A stretch of DNA of 23,145 nt from CAYXPG01 sp964564845 (GCA_964564845.1 CAZMCN010000017.1:1-23145); one strand, 5' to 3'; shown: positions 1 to 7,786, counted from the stretch's first letter. Notes: a model not told the origin generated them from the letters alone. A program made the numbers and translations.

Positions 1-1199
1 CTGATGTAAGCTGCCTGGCGACCGAGAGTGCCTTAAATCCGCAAACCCGATTCGGAGATGACTGTATAAGCAGAATCTCCTACGCCGAAAGCGATGAGAA
101 ATTGGCTGAATTACAAAAAGTCATAATCGACTGTATAAATGAACTGACCGCAAAAGTTTGCCGTGCCAGTTCCATAGATAGAAACCGGATTTATGAAATG
201 TGTGTTGTCGGCAATACGACAATGAATCACATTTTCCTTAAACTGCCCGTCAAACAACTCGGTCAGGCACCGTACAAAGCTTTTAGTGTTGATGCCCGCG
301 ACATCCCCGGTGAGGAATTGGCTGTGCAAATCAATCCTGCGGGCAATATCCACACCGTTGAAAATATAGCGGGCTTTGTCGGCTCGGATATAACTGCGGC
401 GGCCTTTGCAGCTAATATTGATTCGGCAGAAGAAGCGACGTTGTTGGTCGATATAGGCACAAACGGGGAGATTGTGCTGGCTGCGAAGGATAAGCTCTAT
501 GCGGCAAGCTGCGCGGCCGGGCCGGCCCTGGAGGGCGCACAAATAAGCTGCGGCAGCAGGGCACAGCAGGGAGCTATCGAAGCGGTTGTAATAAATGGTG
601 GTGACATTGACCTGGATGTAATCGGGGGCGGCCGGCCTCGTTCGATATGCGGCAGCGGCCTTATTGACGCCGTGGCCGTACTGCTGAATCTGGGTATTGT
701 TGACAAATCAGGACGGTTCGTAAGGGCCGGCAGGCTTTTGAAAAAACTGCCCGCAAAAATCCTATCCCGAATCACCGAACAGGCCGGCCAACCCGCTTTT
801 TGTCTGTTTGAAGCGACAGGCTCCGGCCAAAGAAAATTACTTCTGACTCAAAAAGATATACGCGAGGTCCAATTAGCAAAAGCCGCCATCAGGGCAGGGA
901 TTAAACTTTTACAGAAGAAAACAGGGCTTGAGGATTCTGATATTAAACATGTTTTTTTGGCCGGCGCCTTCGGCAATTATATTCGAAAAGAAAGCGCTAT
1001 CCGAATCGGCCTGCTGCCGGATATACCTGCCGAGCGTATTGTTTTCATCGGCAATGCCGCCGCTTCCGGTGCACAGATGCTGCTTCCAAACAGCCGGGCA
1101 AGGGCATTAGCTAAGGATTTGGCCCGGAAAATCGAATACATCGAAATCGCCAAAGAAAGGGACTTTCAGGCGGTGTTTGCAGAATCAATGCAGTTCTAA
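1..1199 (+). CDS. RACo/RamA-type corrinoid-protein reductive activator (DUF4445 ASKHA ATPase), 5' partial
   Basis: The frame is open from base 3 to the TAA at 1197-1199, so the gene enters from the left and 398 residues are visible. A TTG at 102 could be mistaken for a start, but the upstream codons read NPQTRFGDDCISRISYA, a conserved family segment. Other family signatures are VGNTTMNHIF (about residue 70), the nucleotide-binding loop DIGTNGE (about 150-156), CAAGPALEGAQISCG, ICGSGLIDAV and the C-terminal AGAFGNYI and IGNAAASGAQM. Known members carry an N-terminal 2Fe-2S ferredoxin domain (outside this window) and use ATP to reduce inactive Co(II) corrinoid proteins of methyltransferase systems. 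This suggests methyl-corrinoid metabolism. No partner corrinoid gene is visible here. Confidence 0.88.
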   Translation, partial: DVSCLATESALNPQTRFGDDCISRISYAESDEKLAELQKVIIDCINELTAKVCRASSIDRNRIYEMCVVGNTTMNHIFLKLPVKQLGQAPYKAFSVDARDIPGEELAVQINPAGNIHTVENIAGFVGSDITAAAFAANIDSAEEATLLVDIGTNGEIVLAAKDKLYAASCAAGPALEGAQISCGSRAQQGAIEAVVINGGDIDLDVIGGGRPRSICGSGLIDAVAVLLNLGIVDKSGRFVRAGRLLKKLPAKILSRITEQAGQPAFCLFEATGSGQRKLLLTQKDIREVQLAKAAIRAGIKLLQKKTGLEDSDIKHVFLAGAFGNYIRKESAIRIGLLPDIPAERIVFIGNAAASGAQMLLPNSRARALAKDLARKIEYIEIAKERDFQAVFAESMQF

Positions 1200-1227
1200 T
1201 TAGGGGTTAGGGGTTAGGTGTTAGGGC
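1200..1227 (+). repeat. Heptamer array, 4 units (TTAGGGG-like)
   Basis: Four uninterrupted 7-bp units: TTAGGGG, TTAGGGG, TTAGGTG, TTAGGGC. The array starts on the base after the stop codon of the RACo-like gene and ends 4 nt before the ATG of the four-helix-bundle gene. Its last AGGG may act as that gene's ribosome binding site. The G runs could form a weak quadruplex. Confidence 0.85.
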
Positions 1228-1231
1228 AAAG

Positions 1232-1597
1232 ATGGAAAAGCACATTAAAAGCTATAAAGACCTTCAGGTTTGGCAGGAAGCGATGGAACTTGTAGCATCA
1301 ATCTACCGAGTAGCGAAGAGCTTTCCTGAGACGGAAAAATTCGGTATGGTTCAGCAGATGTGTCGGGCAGGTGTATCCGTGCCCGCAAATATCGCAGAGG
1401 GGCATGGGTCCAGCCACAGAAGAGTATTTTTGGATCATTTATCGATAGCACGTGGTTTTCTGATGGAGGTTGAAACTTATATACAGCTCGCTGAAAAACT
1501 TGGATTTGCTGAAGGCAATGAACTTCGGCCGGTTCAAAATCAGCTTGAGCAGGTAAGCAGACTTTTGAGCGGTTTAATTCGCTCGCTAAAAACGTAA
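1232..1597 (+). CDS. Four-helix-bundle protein, 23S rRNA intervening-sequence protein family
   Basis: 121 residues. The N-terminus SYKDLQVWQEAMELV and the central block AGVSVPANIAEGHGS (about residues 46-60) are the hallmark motifs of the S23/IVP four-helix-bundle family (PF05635-like). The remainder (FLDHLSIARGFLMEVETYIQLAEKL, then a last helix) completes the expected four helices at the usual length. Relatives were first found inside 23S rRNA intervening sequences, and other relatives are accessory proteins of diversity-generating retroelements. The biochemical role of free-standing copies is unknown. No rRNA, reverse transcriptase or variable repeat is nearby. The gene sits between inverted heptamer arrays, suggesting it may travel as a small cassette. 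Confidence 0.85.
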   Translation: MEKHIKSYKDLQVWQEAMELVASIYRVAKSFPETEKFGMVQQMCRAGVSVPANIAEGHGSSHRRVFLDHLSIARGFLMEVETYIQLAEKLGFAEGNELRPVQNQLEQVSRLLSGLIRSLKT

Positions 1598-1653
1598 CCC
1601 TCGCCCCTCACCCCTCGCCCTTCACCCCTCATCCCTCACCCTTGGCCCCTTGC
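1598..1653 (-). repeat. Heptamer array, 8 units (CCCTCRC; GYGAGGG on the minus strand)
   Basis: Eight consecutive 7-bp units on the plus strand: CCCTCGC, CCCTCAC, CCCTCGC, CCTTCAC, CCCTCAT, CCCTCAC, CCTTGGC, CCCTTGC. They begin right after the stop codon of the four-helix-bundle gene. Read on the minus strand the unit is GTGAGGG/GCGAGGG, the same family as the GTTAGGG units on the other side of the gene but in inverted orientation. The last two units are the most degenerate. Confidence 0.85.
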
Positions 1654-1677
1654 CTCTGCCCAGCCGTCCTGATTTAC

Positions 1678-2367
1678 TTATTGTTTTTGCTCATCTTTTG
1701 GCTCTATTATAAATTCAGATTTACACTTAGGGCACACTCCAATATCACCTATCATTGCTTCGGTAGCTCCCTTCAGTGAACGACGGCAGTAAGGACATTT
1801 AACTTTCAGTTTGGTCCTTCGTCTCATCACGTCATTATAGATTGCGGACAATTGAATATATCTTTCGGCATCTTTTTCCTTGTTTTCTTCGTCGTTTTCT
1901 TCGTTTGATTGCAATAGGGTAAAACCCATATACAGCCTAAGCATAGTAAGGTCGATCTCCTCCAATGGCTCACCGGTATCAATCACCACATCTGTAATAT
2001 CCCGCACTTCTTTACGTACCTCGCTGGTCGGAGCAACAATTTTATCAAAGGTGAAACTATGAATGTATAATAGTCGAAGTTTCAATGGAACCGACAAATC
2101 CTGTTCGAGTTTAACTGGTTCATGTACTTCCTTTACAGTTCCAGTCCTTCGAACTTCACTCGCTACATTATCTATCTTTCCGAATATCTTAACTAAAAAT
2201 GAGCTATATCTCTTTAAAAATGCCTCTTTACTGATAGTAGGGATTTGCGCAACTCTTCTTATCTCTTTTATCCAATCTGGTGTCCTTTTGTCCAGGTAGT
2301 AGGCAAGAACCAACAACCCGACCACAAGGACAACCAAAGCAACATTGCCCCAAACTGCCAAAATCAT
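1678..2367 (-). CDS. Unknown membrane-anchored protein with C-terminal zinc ribbon
   Basis: 229 residues, family not recognised. Residues 3-24 are strongly hydrophobic (a single N-terminal membrane anchor), followed by a basic, mostly helical region and a charged segment rich in Glu/Asn/Lys near 155-165. At the C-terminus two pairs, CPYC and CPKC, about 20 residues apart, form a probable zinc ribbon. The protein would therefore expose a soluble domain, most likely in the cytoplasm, where a Cys4 zinc site would be stable. It is the downstream partner of the membrane gene starting at 2844: only 27 nt separate them, so they are probably co-transcribed. The start is an ATG with AGGG about 7 nt upstream. 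No function is proposed. Confidence 0.6.
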   Translation of the reverse strand: MILAVWGNVALVVLVVGLLVLAYYLDKRTPDWIKEIRRVAQIPTISKEAFLKRYSSFLVKIFGKIDNVASEVRRTGTVKEVHEPVKLEQDLSVPLKLRLLYIHSFTFDKIVAPTSEVRKEVRDITDVVIDTGEPLEEIDLTMLRLYMGFTLLQSNEENDEENKEKDAERYIQLSAIYNDVMRRRTKLKVKCPYCRRSLKGATEAMIGDIGVCPKCKSEFIIEPKDEQKQ

Positions 2368-2394
2368 TCCTTAGCCCTGTACTCGCGCAACAGT

Positions 2395-2844
2395 TCAACG
2401 ATTTCTTGGTGTTCCCGCTTCCACAATTCTTTCAAGCCCCTTAAGTCCAGTCCACCAAAGAAGTGTAATTAACCCGAAAGGGAGCCCCAGACATAATAAT
2501 AGAATTAGTGTCAAGAGAAGGTTTTCAAGGCTTTCCGCCCACTTGCCAGCTATAAACACAGCTAAGAAAACAATACTCAATAATATAAGTCCCCCCACCC
2601 ACCAAACACGATAAACCAGCCGAATAGCTTTCAACTTATTCCTTCTGATAGCGTACACATAAGCAACTGAAAGGACTACAGACCCAAAAGTACCCAACAA
2701 AGACGGAAGCGAAATATCATAAGACCAACTTGGCAGTCGATAAGGGGTAAACAAAGACAAATCTGAAATGAGTCGGTAGCCCCCCAAAATAGCCATAATC
2801 CCAGCTGTAACTTCTCCTATAGTTATTTGTGTTTTCGCTTTCAT
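2395..2844 (-). CDS. Unknown small integral membrane protein
   Basis: 149 residues with about four hydrophobic segments (near residues 10-25, 45-65, 80-102 and 110-135), ending in a basic tail. The frame can be opened further upstream from a TTG at 2859, but the ATG at 2844 is preferred because AAGGGAG lies at proper distance before it. The TTG codon itself overlaps that ribosome binding site. It is followed after 27 nt by the zinc-ribbon membrane protein gene, so the two probably form an operon. I do not recognise the family. A TAAAAT hexamer about 40 nt upstream could be a -10 element, but no good -35 accompanies it. Confidence 0.6.
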   Translation of the reverse strand: MKAKTQITIGEVTAGIMAILGGYRLISDLSLFTPYRLPSWSYDISLPSLLGTFGSVVLSVAYVYAIRRNKLKAIRLVYRVWWVGGLILLSIVFLAVFIAGKWAESLENLLLTLILLLCLGLPFGLITLLWWTGLKGLERIVEAGTPRNR

Positions 2845-3013
2845 ATCTTCTCCCTTCAAAAGTTCTCACCGCACCATTTTAATGATTGCTGTCTTAATTC
2901 AACATATTGTTTCTTCAGTCTTGTGAGGTGGGGAATGCCCCCCAAGCTTTGAATTTTGAATTGTGGTTTTACACCTTAAATTTTAGCTTTTCAGTTTCCT
3001 TTTATCTGCTGTA

Positions 3014-3034
3014 CGCTAACCGCTAAACGCTAAC
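3014..3034 (-). repeat. Heptamer array, 3 units (GTTAGCG on the minus strand)
   Basis: Plus-strand units CGCTAAC, CGCTAAA, CGCTAAC. On the minus strand the array encodes the last residues (Leu-Ala-Phe-Ser-Gly) and the TAG stop of the antiporter gene. It resembles the GTTAGGG heptamers at 1200-1227 with one base changed. Confidence 0.7.
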
Positions 3035-3999
3035 AGATATACAATATAAGCGACGTATCCGCAGAGCAAAACGGCGCCGCTTGTCCGGCCAATGACGCGC
3101 CTGCCGACTAAGGCCGCACAGCTAAATCCTGCACTAACGATAACCATAACCCAATAGTCAACCCCTATTAATCGTTGGCTTAAAGCAAATGGCCGCACAA
3201 GTCCTGCTACACCAATAGCAAGCAGCGCATTAAAAATATTGGAGCCTACCATAATGCCAATAGAGATATCATCCTGTTTCTTAAGTGATGCCGCAACGCA
3301 GGTTGCAAGCTCCGGCAGAGAGGTTCCAATTGCGATAATAGTCAGCCCGATGACCGCCTTGCTCAGACCGATTTGCTGGCCGACGAACATCGCCCCCCGC
3401 ACACTCATATCTGCGCCTAATGCCAACCCCACCAATCCGATAACAACAAACAAGACACACGTCTTGAGTGATTTGACTTTGAGCTTTTTGGCTTTGCGAA
3501 CCTCGTCGCTGACATCGGTGGTAGTTTTTGGCTTGCGTCCGGCATCTTTGCGTGCGGTGTGTACTGTTAAGACTATCAACGCTGCGAAAATACCCAGTAG
3601 TACAATGCCTTCCGCCCTTGATAAATGTAAATTGTGCAGAACAGGCCACAGCAAAAGCGCCACTATCAGCATCACGGGCAGCTCTCGCTGCAACACCCGA
3701 AGTTGGACCCTGATAGGCCAAATAAGAGCACACAAACCGCCTACAAGGGCCAGATTGGCGATATTGGAGCCATAAACATTACCAATAGCCACATCCCCTG
3801 CGTTTCGGGCTGCTGCTGCGATACTTGCGGCCGCCTCCGGTGCCGATGTGCCCATAGCGACTACCGTCAGACCGACGACAAGTGCACTAACGCCGAGTCG
3901 TTTGGCCAGTCCGACTGCTCCATCGACCAGTATGTCGGCCGATTTCCAGAGCATTACCAGCCCGGCGACCAGCAATACAAATGCCCAGATTATGTTCAT
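3016..3999 (-). CDS. CaCA-family Na+/Ca2+ (or K+/Ca2+) antiporter, YrbG-like
   Basis: 327 residues, about ten hydrophobic helices in two homologous halves split by a basic cytoplasmic loop (about 150-178). Both signature alpha repeats are visible: GTSAPE at 50-55 with GNVYGSN at 73-79, and GTSLPE at 225-230 with GIMVGSN at 248-254. The Glu of each GTSxPE and the Asn of each GSN are the expected cation ligands. Family members exchange Na+ or H+ for Ca2+ at the inner membrane; exact ion specificity cannot be read from sequence. It is transcribed alone, divergently from the PLP enzyme gene. The reading frame ends inside a heptamer array, so its last few residues may be repeat-derived. Confidence 0.88.
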   Translation of the reverse strand: MNIIWAFVLLVAGLVMLWKSADILVDGAVGLAKRLGVSALVVGLTVVAMGTSAPEAAASIAAAARNAGDVAIGNVYGSNIANLALVGGLCALIWPIRVQLRVLQRELPVMLIVALLLWPVLHNLHLSRAEGIVLLGIFAALIVLTVHTARKDAGRKPKTTTDVSDEVRKAKKLKVKSLKTCVLFVVIGLVGLALGADMSVRGAMFVGQQIGLSKAVIGLTIIAIGTSLPELATCVAASLKKQDDISIGIMVGSNIFNALLAIGVAGLVRPFALSQRLIGVDYWVMVIVSAGFSCAALVGRRVIGRTSGAVLLCGYVAYIVYLLAFSG

Positions 4000-4109
4000 C
4001 TCAAAAAACCTACACTGTTATTCCTGCAAAGTTTATCACTGCAAAAACATGGAACAAAATTCAGACGCTGTATTAAGCTATAAATATACACATCAGAAGC
4101 AAATTAGTC

Positions 4110-4137
4110 TTGATATTTTTTGGGCTTAATGTAAAAT
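4110..4137 (+). promoter_or_regulatory. Candidate sigma70 promoter for the cystathionine-synthase-family gene
   Basis: TTGATA (4110-4115) and TAAAAT (4132-4137) are separated by 16 bp, each matching consensus at 5 of 6 bases. The predicted start near 4144 would give a leader of about 50 nt before the ATG at 4194. No riboswitch (SAM, T-box) was recognised in that short leader. Confidence 0.45.
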
Positions 4138-4193
4138 TCACCCGCAACGGTCCATTGAAAGTATTTACTATCTTAAGATAGAAGGGGTACAAG

Positions 4194-5339
4194 ATGAAAT
4201 TTTCTACAACAGTGGTTCGTGCGGGAATTTCACCCGACCCGACAACCGGCGCGATTGTTCCACCGATTTACGAAACTGCGACATATACTTTAGAAGAAGT
4301 CGGAAAAAACAAGGGTTTTGATTATACCCGCTCGTCCAATCCGACCCGGGCACTTCTGGAAAAGAACCTTGCTGCCATTGAGGGCGGAAAATATGGTGTC
4401 GCTTTTGCGTCGGGGATGTCCTCCGTCGATGCGGTGATGCGGTTGCTTTCGGCAGGCGACCATGTTGTTTCAGGTGATGACATTTATGGCGGTGTTTCCC
4501 GGCTCTTTGACCGGATTCTTAGCCGATATGAATTATCATTTACCTATGTCGATACTTCACAGCCTGAAAACATTGTTAAGGCGATTCGACCAAATACAAA
4601 AATGATATGGGTTGAAACGCCGACCAACCCGCTTTTGAAAATTACGGACGTAGAAGCCGTCTCGAAGATTGCAAAGGAGCACAATTTGCTTTTCGGTATC
4701 GACCCTACTTTTGCAACGCCGTATCTTCTGCGGCCGCTGGAATGGGATGTTGACCTTGTAGTGCACAGCACGACTAAGTATTTGAGCGGACATAATCTGC
4801 TGATTGGCGGTATCGTTATCACAAATAATCAGGACTTACATGAAAAGTTGAAATTTATGCAGAAAAGTGTTGGCGCCGTCCCGAGTCCGTTTGATTGCTG
4901 GCTGACACTTGTGGGTGTAAAGACACTGCCTCTTCGGATGGAACGCCATTGTTCGAATGCAATGGCTGTAGCACAATTTTTGGATAATCATCCGAAAGTA
5001 GAAAAAGTGATTTATCCCGGTCTGCCCGGTCATCCGCAGCACGAAGTCGCCAGGCGCCAGATGAAGGATTTCGGCGGAATGATTTCTTTTGAATTGAAAG
5101 GCGATATCGAATCCGGCATTACGTTGATGAACAATGTAAAGCTCTGTTCCCTTGCCGAAAGTCTTGGTGCTGTCGAGACCCTGATTACTCACCCGGTAAC
5201 TATGACGCATACGGAGGTTCCTAAAGAAGTTCGACTAAAGCGTGGTTTGACGGATTCTCTGGTTCGACTGTCAGTGGGGATTGAAGATGTCGAAGATATC
5301 ATCGCTGATTTGGAGCAGGCATTGGGAAAAGTCAAATAA
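4194..5339 (+). CDS. Cys/Met-metabolism PLP enzyme (cystathionine gamma-synthase or lyase family)
   Basis: 381 residues, full length for the family. Visible: FDYTRSSNPTR (42-52), which contacts the PLP phosphate of the neighbouring subunit; SGM (73-75); YGG (98-100); ETPTNP (141-146); Asp170, which should contact the pyridine nitrogen; and the Schiff-base Lys195 in HSTTKYLSGH. Arg358 in LVRLSVGIED should bind the substrate carboxylate. The enzyme acts in transsulfuration (gamma-synthase, gamma- or beta-lyase); sequence alone does not separate these. Two positions look atypical: VDNTFATP is IDPTFATP here, and the GH(S/N)D after the lysine is GHNL. AGGGG upstream of the ATG serves as ribosome binding site. 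Transcribed alone; it converges with fabF. Confidence 0.85.
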   Translation: MKFSTTVVRAGISPDPTTGAIVPPIYETATYTLEEVGKNKGFDYTRSSNPTRALLEKNLAAIEGGKYGVAFASGMSSVDAVMRLLSAGDHVVSGDDIYGGVSRLFDRILSRYELSFTYVDTSQPENIVKAIRPNTKMIWVETPTNPLLKITDVEAVSKIAKEHNLLFGIDPTFATPYLLRPLEWDVDLVVHSTTKYLSGHNLLIGGIVITNNQDLHEKLKFMQKSVGAVPSPFDCWLTLVGVKTLPLRMERHCSNAMAVAQFLDNHPKVEKVIYPGLPGHPQHEVARRQMKDFGGMISFELKGDIESGITLMNNVKLCSLAESLGAVETLITHPVTMTHTEVPKEVRLKRGLTDSLVRLSVGIEDVEDIIADLEQALGKVK

Positions 5340-5381
5340 TTTTTATAAGGCGTTCCTTGCCCGACTTTCGAAATTTAGGCC

Positions 5382-6620
5382 CTAAACTTTACCGATAATC
5401 AGGCAGGCATTATGGCCTCCAAAGCCTAAAGAATTGCTCAAAGCGATATTGACTTTCGCCTCTCTGGCCTTTTTGGGCACGAAGTCCATCTTAAGGTCGC
5501 ATTGTTCGTCCTGGTTGTCCAGGTTTATAGTGGGGGGGATTATAGATTCTTTAATGACTTTACAGCATATCAGAAGTTCGACCGCCCCGGCTGCTCCAAG
5601 TAAATGCCCCAGGCTGCTTTTCGTTGAGCTGACGGGAATTTGGTATGCCCTGTCGCCGAAGACTGTCCTTATGGCCTTACTTTCCGCTATGTCATTTAGC
5701 TCAGTGCCTGTCCCGTGGGCATTGATATAATCAACTTTGTCTATGCCTGTGTCTTCCAGTGCCAGTTGCATTGCTTTTGCCGCACCGGCACCACCCGGCA
5801 GGGGAGCGGTAATGTGATAGCCGTCGTCGGTAGCGGAATAGCCGAGAATTTTGGCGTGTATTTTTGCGCCGCGTTTTTTAGCGTGGCTCTCTTCTTCCAA
5901 AACCAGAATAGCGGCGCCCTCGGAAAGCACAAAGCCGTCCCTGTCCTTATCAAACGGTCTTGAAGCGGCCGTCGGGTCGTCGTTTCGTGTGCTCAGTGAC
6001 CTTGCGGCGCAGAATGAGGCAAGCCCTACCGGCGTAAGAGCTGCTTCCGAACCGCCGGTTATCATAATGTCACTCATACCGGCTGCAATGTTACAATAAG
6101 ATTCGCCGATGGCGTGACTTCCGGAAGCGCAAGCGCTGACCACACAGATGTTCGGTCCCTGCAAGCCGTAACGGATAGCGATGTTTCCACCGGCGGCATT
6201 ACTCATAAGTTTGGGAACGCAGAAAGGCGAAACCTTTTTTGGCCCTTTATCCAGCAAGCGAATATGCTGCTGCTCAATCTCACTTATACCGCCTATGCCG
6301 GTCCCCACGATGACACCGATGCGTGAGAGGTCTTCTTTCGAAAAATCAAGTCCGCTGTCATCAATAGCCTGAACAGCCCCTGCGACGGCAAATTGCGTGA
6401 AGCGGTCCATCCGTTTTTTGTCCTTCTGGTCGATATATTTTGTAGCATCGAAGTTTTTAATTTCGCCCCCGAACTTTACCGGAAATGCACTGACGTCAAA
6501 GGATTCAAGAGTGGAAATGCCGCTTTTTCCTTCGCACAGCGTGGTGAAAAGGCCGTCAGTGGATTCGGCTAATGCAGTAATACACCCTAAGCCGGTGATG
6601 ACAACTCGACGTTTATTCAT
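5382..6620 (-). CDS. fabF: 3-oxoacyl-[ACP] synthase II
   Basis: 412 residues, normal length. It condenses malonyl-ACP with acyl-ACP in fatty-acid elongation in the cytoplasm. The Cys-His-His triad is complete: Cys164 in VVSACASGSHAIG, His302 in NAHGTGT and His339 in SSTKSSLGHLLGAAGA, with Lys334 also present. The C-terminal SNSLGFGGHNA loop is typical. The sequence round the nucleophile (SACASG rather than the common TACATG) still fits the KAS II clade. It is the last gene of the rpmF-plsX-fabHDG-acpP-fabF cluster, 14 nt after acpP. No strong terminator hairpin is seen between it and the converging upstream gene. The frame contains a run of seven C within Pro codons near 5531-5537. Confidence 0.96.
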   Translation of the reverse strand: MNKRRVVITGLGCITALAESTDGLFTTLCEGKSGISTLESFDVSAFPVKFGGEIKNFDATKYIDQKDKKRMDRFTQFAVAGAVQAIDDSGLDFSKEDLSRIGVIVGTGIGGISEIEQQHIRLLDKGPKKVSPFCVPKLMSNAAGGNIAIRYGLQGPNICVVSACASGSHAIGESYCNIAAGMSDIMITGGSEAALTPVGLASFCAARSLSTRNDDPTAASRPFDKDRDGFVLSEGAAILVLEEESHAKKRGAKIHAKILGYSATDDGYHITAPLPGGAGAAKAMQLALEDTGIDKVDYINAHGTGTELNDIAESKAIRTVFGDRAYQIPVSSTKSSLGHLLGAAGAVELLICCKVIKESIIPPTINLDNQDEQCDLKMDFVPKKAREAKVNIALSNSLGFGGHNACLIIGKV

Positions 6621-6634
6621 ACTGTCCTTGTTCG

Positions 6635-6907
6635 CTATTCCTGGCTTTTAGAATGCATGACATTAACGATGTAATCGATTGCGGCGCCGACTGTTTGTAT
6701 CTTCTCGGCCTCTTCGTCCGGAATGCTCGTATCGAATTCGTCTTCAAACTCCATAACCAGCTCAACCGTATCCAGCGAGTCGGCGTTTAAGTCGTTAATA
6801 AATGATGTCTCGCGAGTTATTTCAGACTTATCTGCGCCCATCTGCTCACTTATTATGTCGATTACTTTAGTTTCAATTTCTTTGACATCTATCTCGCCAC
6901 CGCTCAC
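6635..6907 (-). CDS. acpP: Acyl carrier protein
   Basis: 90 residues, acidic, with the phosphopantetheine attachment serine at Ser44 in LNADSLDTVELVMEFED, the near-invariant ACP signature. It carries growing acyl chains between the Fab enzymes. Translation starts at a GTG (6907) preceded by AAGGAG at about 8 nt; no better ATG lies upstream. It has a slightly longer N-terminus (SGGEIDVKE) than the 77-residue E. coli protein. It lies between fabG and fabF, but the 126-nt gap to fabG is by far the largest in the cluster. An internal promoter is therefore plausible, as is common for this very abundant protein. Confidence 0.96.
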   Translation of the reverse strand: MSGGEIDVKEIETKVIDIISEQMGADKSEITRETSFINDLNADSLDTVELVMEFEDEFDTSIPDEEAEKIQTVGAAIDYIVNVMHSKSQE

Positions 6908-6986
6908 TTGTTTTTCTCCTTAAAGTCAAACATAAACTTATTTCTTAACCTTCAATAATGACGGTTAACCCTGAGATTTCGCAGGT

Positions 6987-7015
6987 ATATTAACTACTCA
7001 GGTGTTCATCTACAA
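6987..7015 (-). promoter_or_regulatory. Possible internal promoter ahead of acpP
   Basis: On the minus strand TTGTAG and TAATAT are separated by 17 bp within the 126-nt fabG-acpP gap. Matches to consensus are modest (3/6 and 4/6). A-rich DNA just upstream (after the fabG stop) could serve as an UP element. A 6-bp inverted repeat CCTGAG/CTCAGG (6970-6975 and 6997-7002) brackets the -10 box. Confidence 0.25.
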
Positions 7016-7033
7016 ATGTTTTTTTATTTTTTT

Positions 7034-7771
7034 TTACATTGCCATTCCGCCGTCCACGCAAAGCACCTGTCCTGTGATATATCCGGCCTGGTCGCTTGCA
7101 AGGAAAGCAACCGCTCCGGCAACGTCCTGGGGGCTTCCAAAACTTCGAAGTGGTATCATTTGTTTTGCGGCCTCTTTAACCGGCTCTGGCAATTTGGCCG
7201 TCATCTCTGTTGCAATAAACCCCGGTGCGATTGCATTGACGGTAATATTTTTTCTCGCAAGCTCACGAGCCACCGTTTTTGTTAGTCCGATAAGGCCTGC
7301 CTTGCTTGAAGAATAGTTGCTTTGGCCTGCATTGCCTATCAGCCCCGAAACTGAACTGAGGTTTATAATACGGCCCCATTTATTTCGAACCATAGGCCTT
7401 GATACTACCCGTATTGCGACAAAAGCCGCCCGAAGATTAACTGCAATGACGTTGTCGAAATCCTCATCGCTCATTTGCATAATCAATCCATCACGTGTGA
7501 TACCCGCATTGTTTATAAGTATCCCAATCTGCCCGTATTCTGAAGATAAGGCTTCGAGAGTCTCGGTAAATTTTGCGGTATCGGTGATATCGACACATCG
7601 CGTTTGGCAGCTAAAGCCGGCCTGTTTGACAACTTCTTCGAGTTCTGTAAGCTGCTCGGCGTTTATATCAAGCCCTGCAACTGCCCGGCCATCTTTGAGC
7701 AGTTCAAGAACTATTGCTCTGCCTATTCCCCTGGCTGCCCCTGTTACAACCGCCAGTCTCTTTTCAGACAT
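7034..7771 (-). CDS. fabG: 3-oxoacyl-[ACP] reductase
   Basis: 245 residues, classical short-chain dehydrogenase. It reduces 3-oxoacyl-ACP with NADPH in each elongation cycle. Visible: nucleotide-binding TGAARGIG (10-17), NNAG (87-90), Asn112, and the catalytic Ser140, Tyr153 and Lys157 (NYSSSKAG). The C-terminus ITGQVLCVDGGMAM is typical of FabG. The start chosen is the ATG at 7771, not an upstream in-frame ATG at 7792, because AAGGAGG lies 8 nt before 7771 and inside the longer version. It follows fabD by 46 nt. After the stop come long A runs on the coding strand, then the acpP upstream region. Confidence 0.96.
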   Translation of the reverse strand: MSEKRLAVVTGAARGIGRAIVLELLKDGRAVAGLDINAEQLTELEEVVKQAGFSCQTRCVDITDTAKFTETLEALSSEYGQIGILINNAGITRDGLIMQMSDEDFDNVIAVNLRAAFVAIRVVSRPMVRNKWGRIINLSSVSGLIGNAGQSNYSSSKAGLIGLTKTVARELARKNITVNAIAPGFIATEMTAKLPEPVKEAAKQMIPLRSFGSPQDVAGAVAFLASDQAGYITGQVLCVDGGMAM

Positions 7772-7779
7772 ACTTGTAA

Positions 7780-7786
7780 CCTCCTT
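7780..7786 (-). promoter_or_regulatory. Shine-Dalgarno site deciding the fabG start
   Basis: AAGGAGG on the minus strand, 8 nt before the ATG at 7771. It excludes the longer start at 7792. Confidence 0.8.

Noticed and set aside
102..1199. TTG 102 as the start of the RACo-like gene
   Set aside because: Conserved family residues continue upstream in frame to the window edge, so the gene is truncated by the window.
2925..2945. GGGG-AATG-CCCC hairpin upstream of the membrane gene pair
   Set aside because: A 4-5-bp stem without a T tract; too short to call a terminator.
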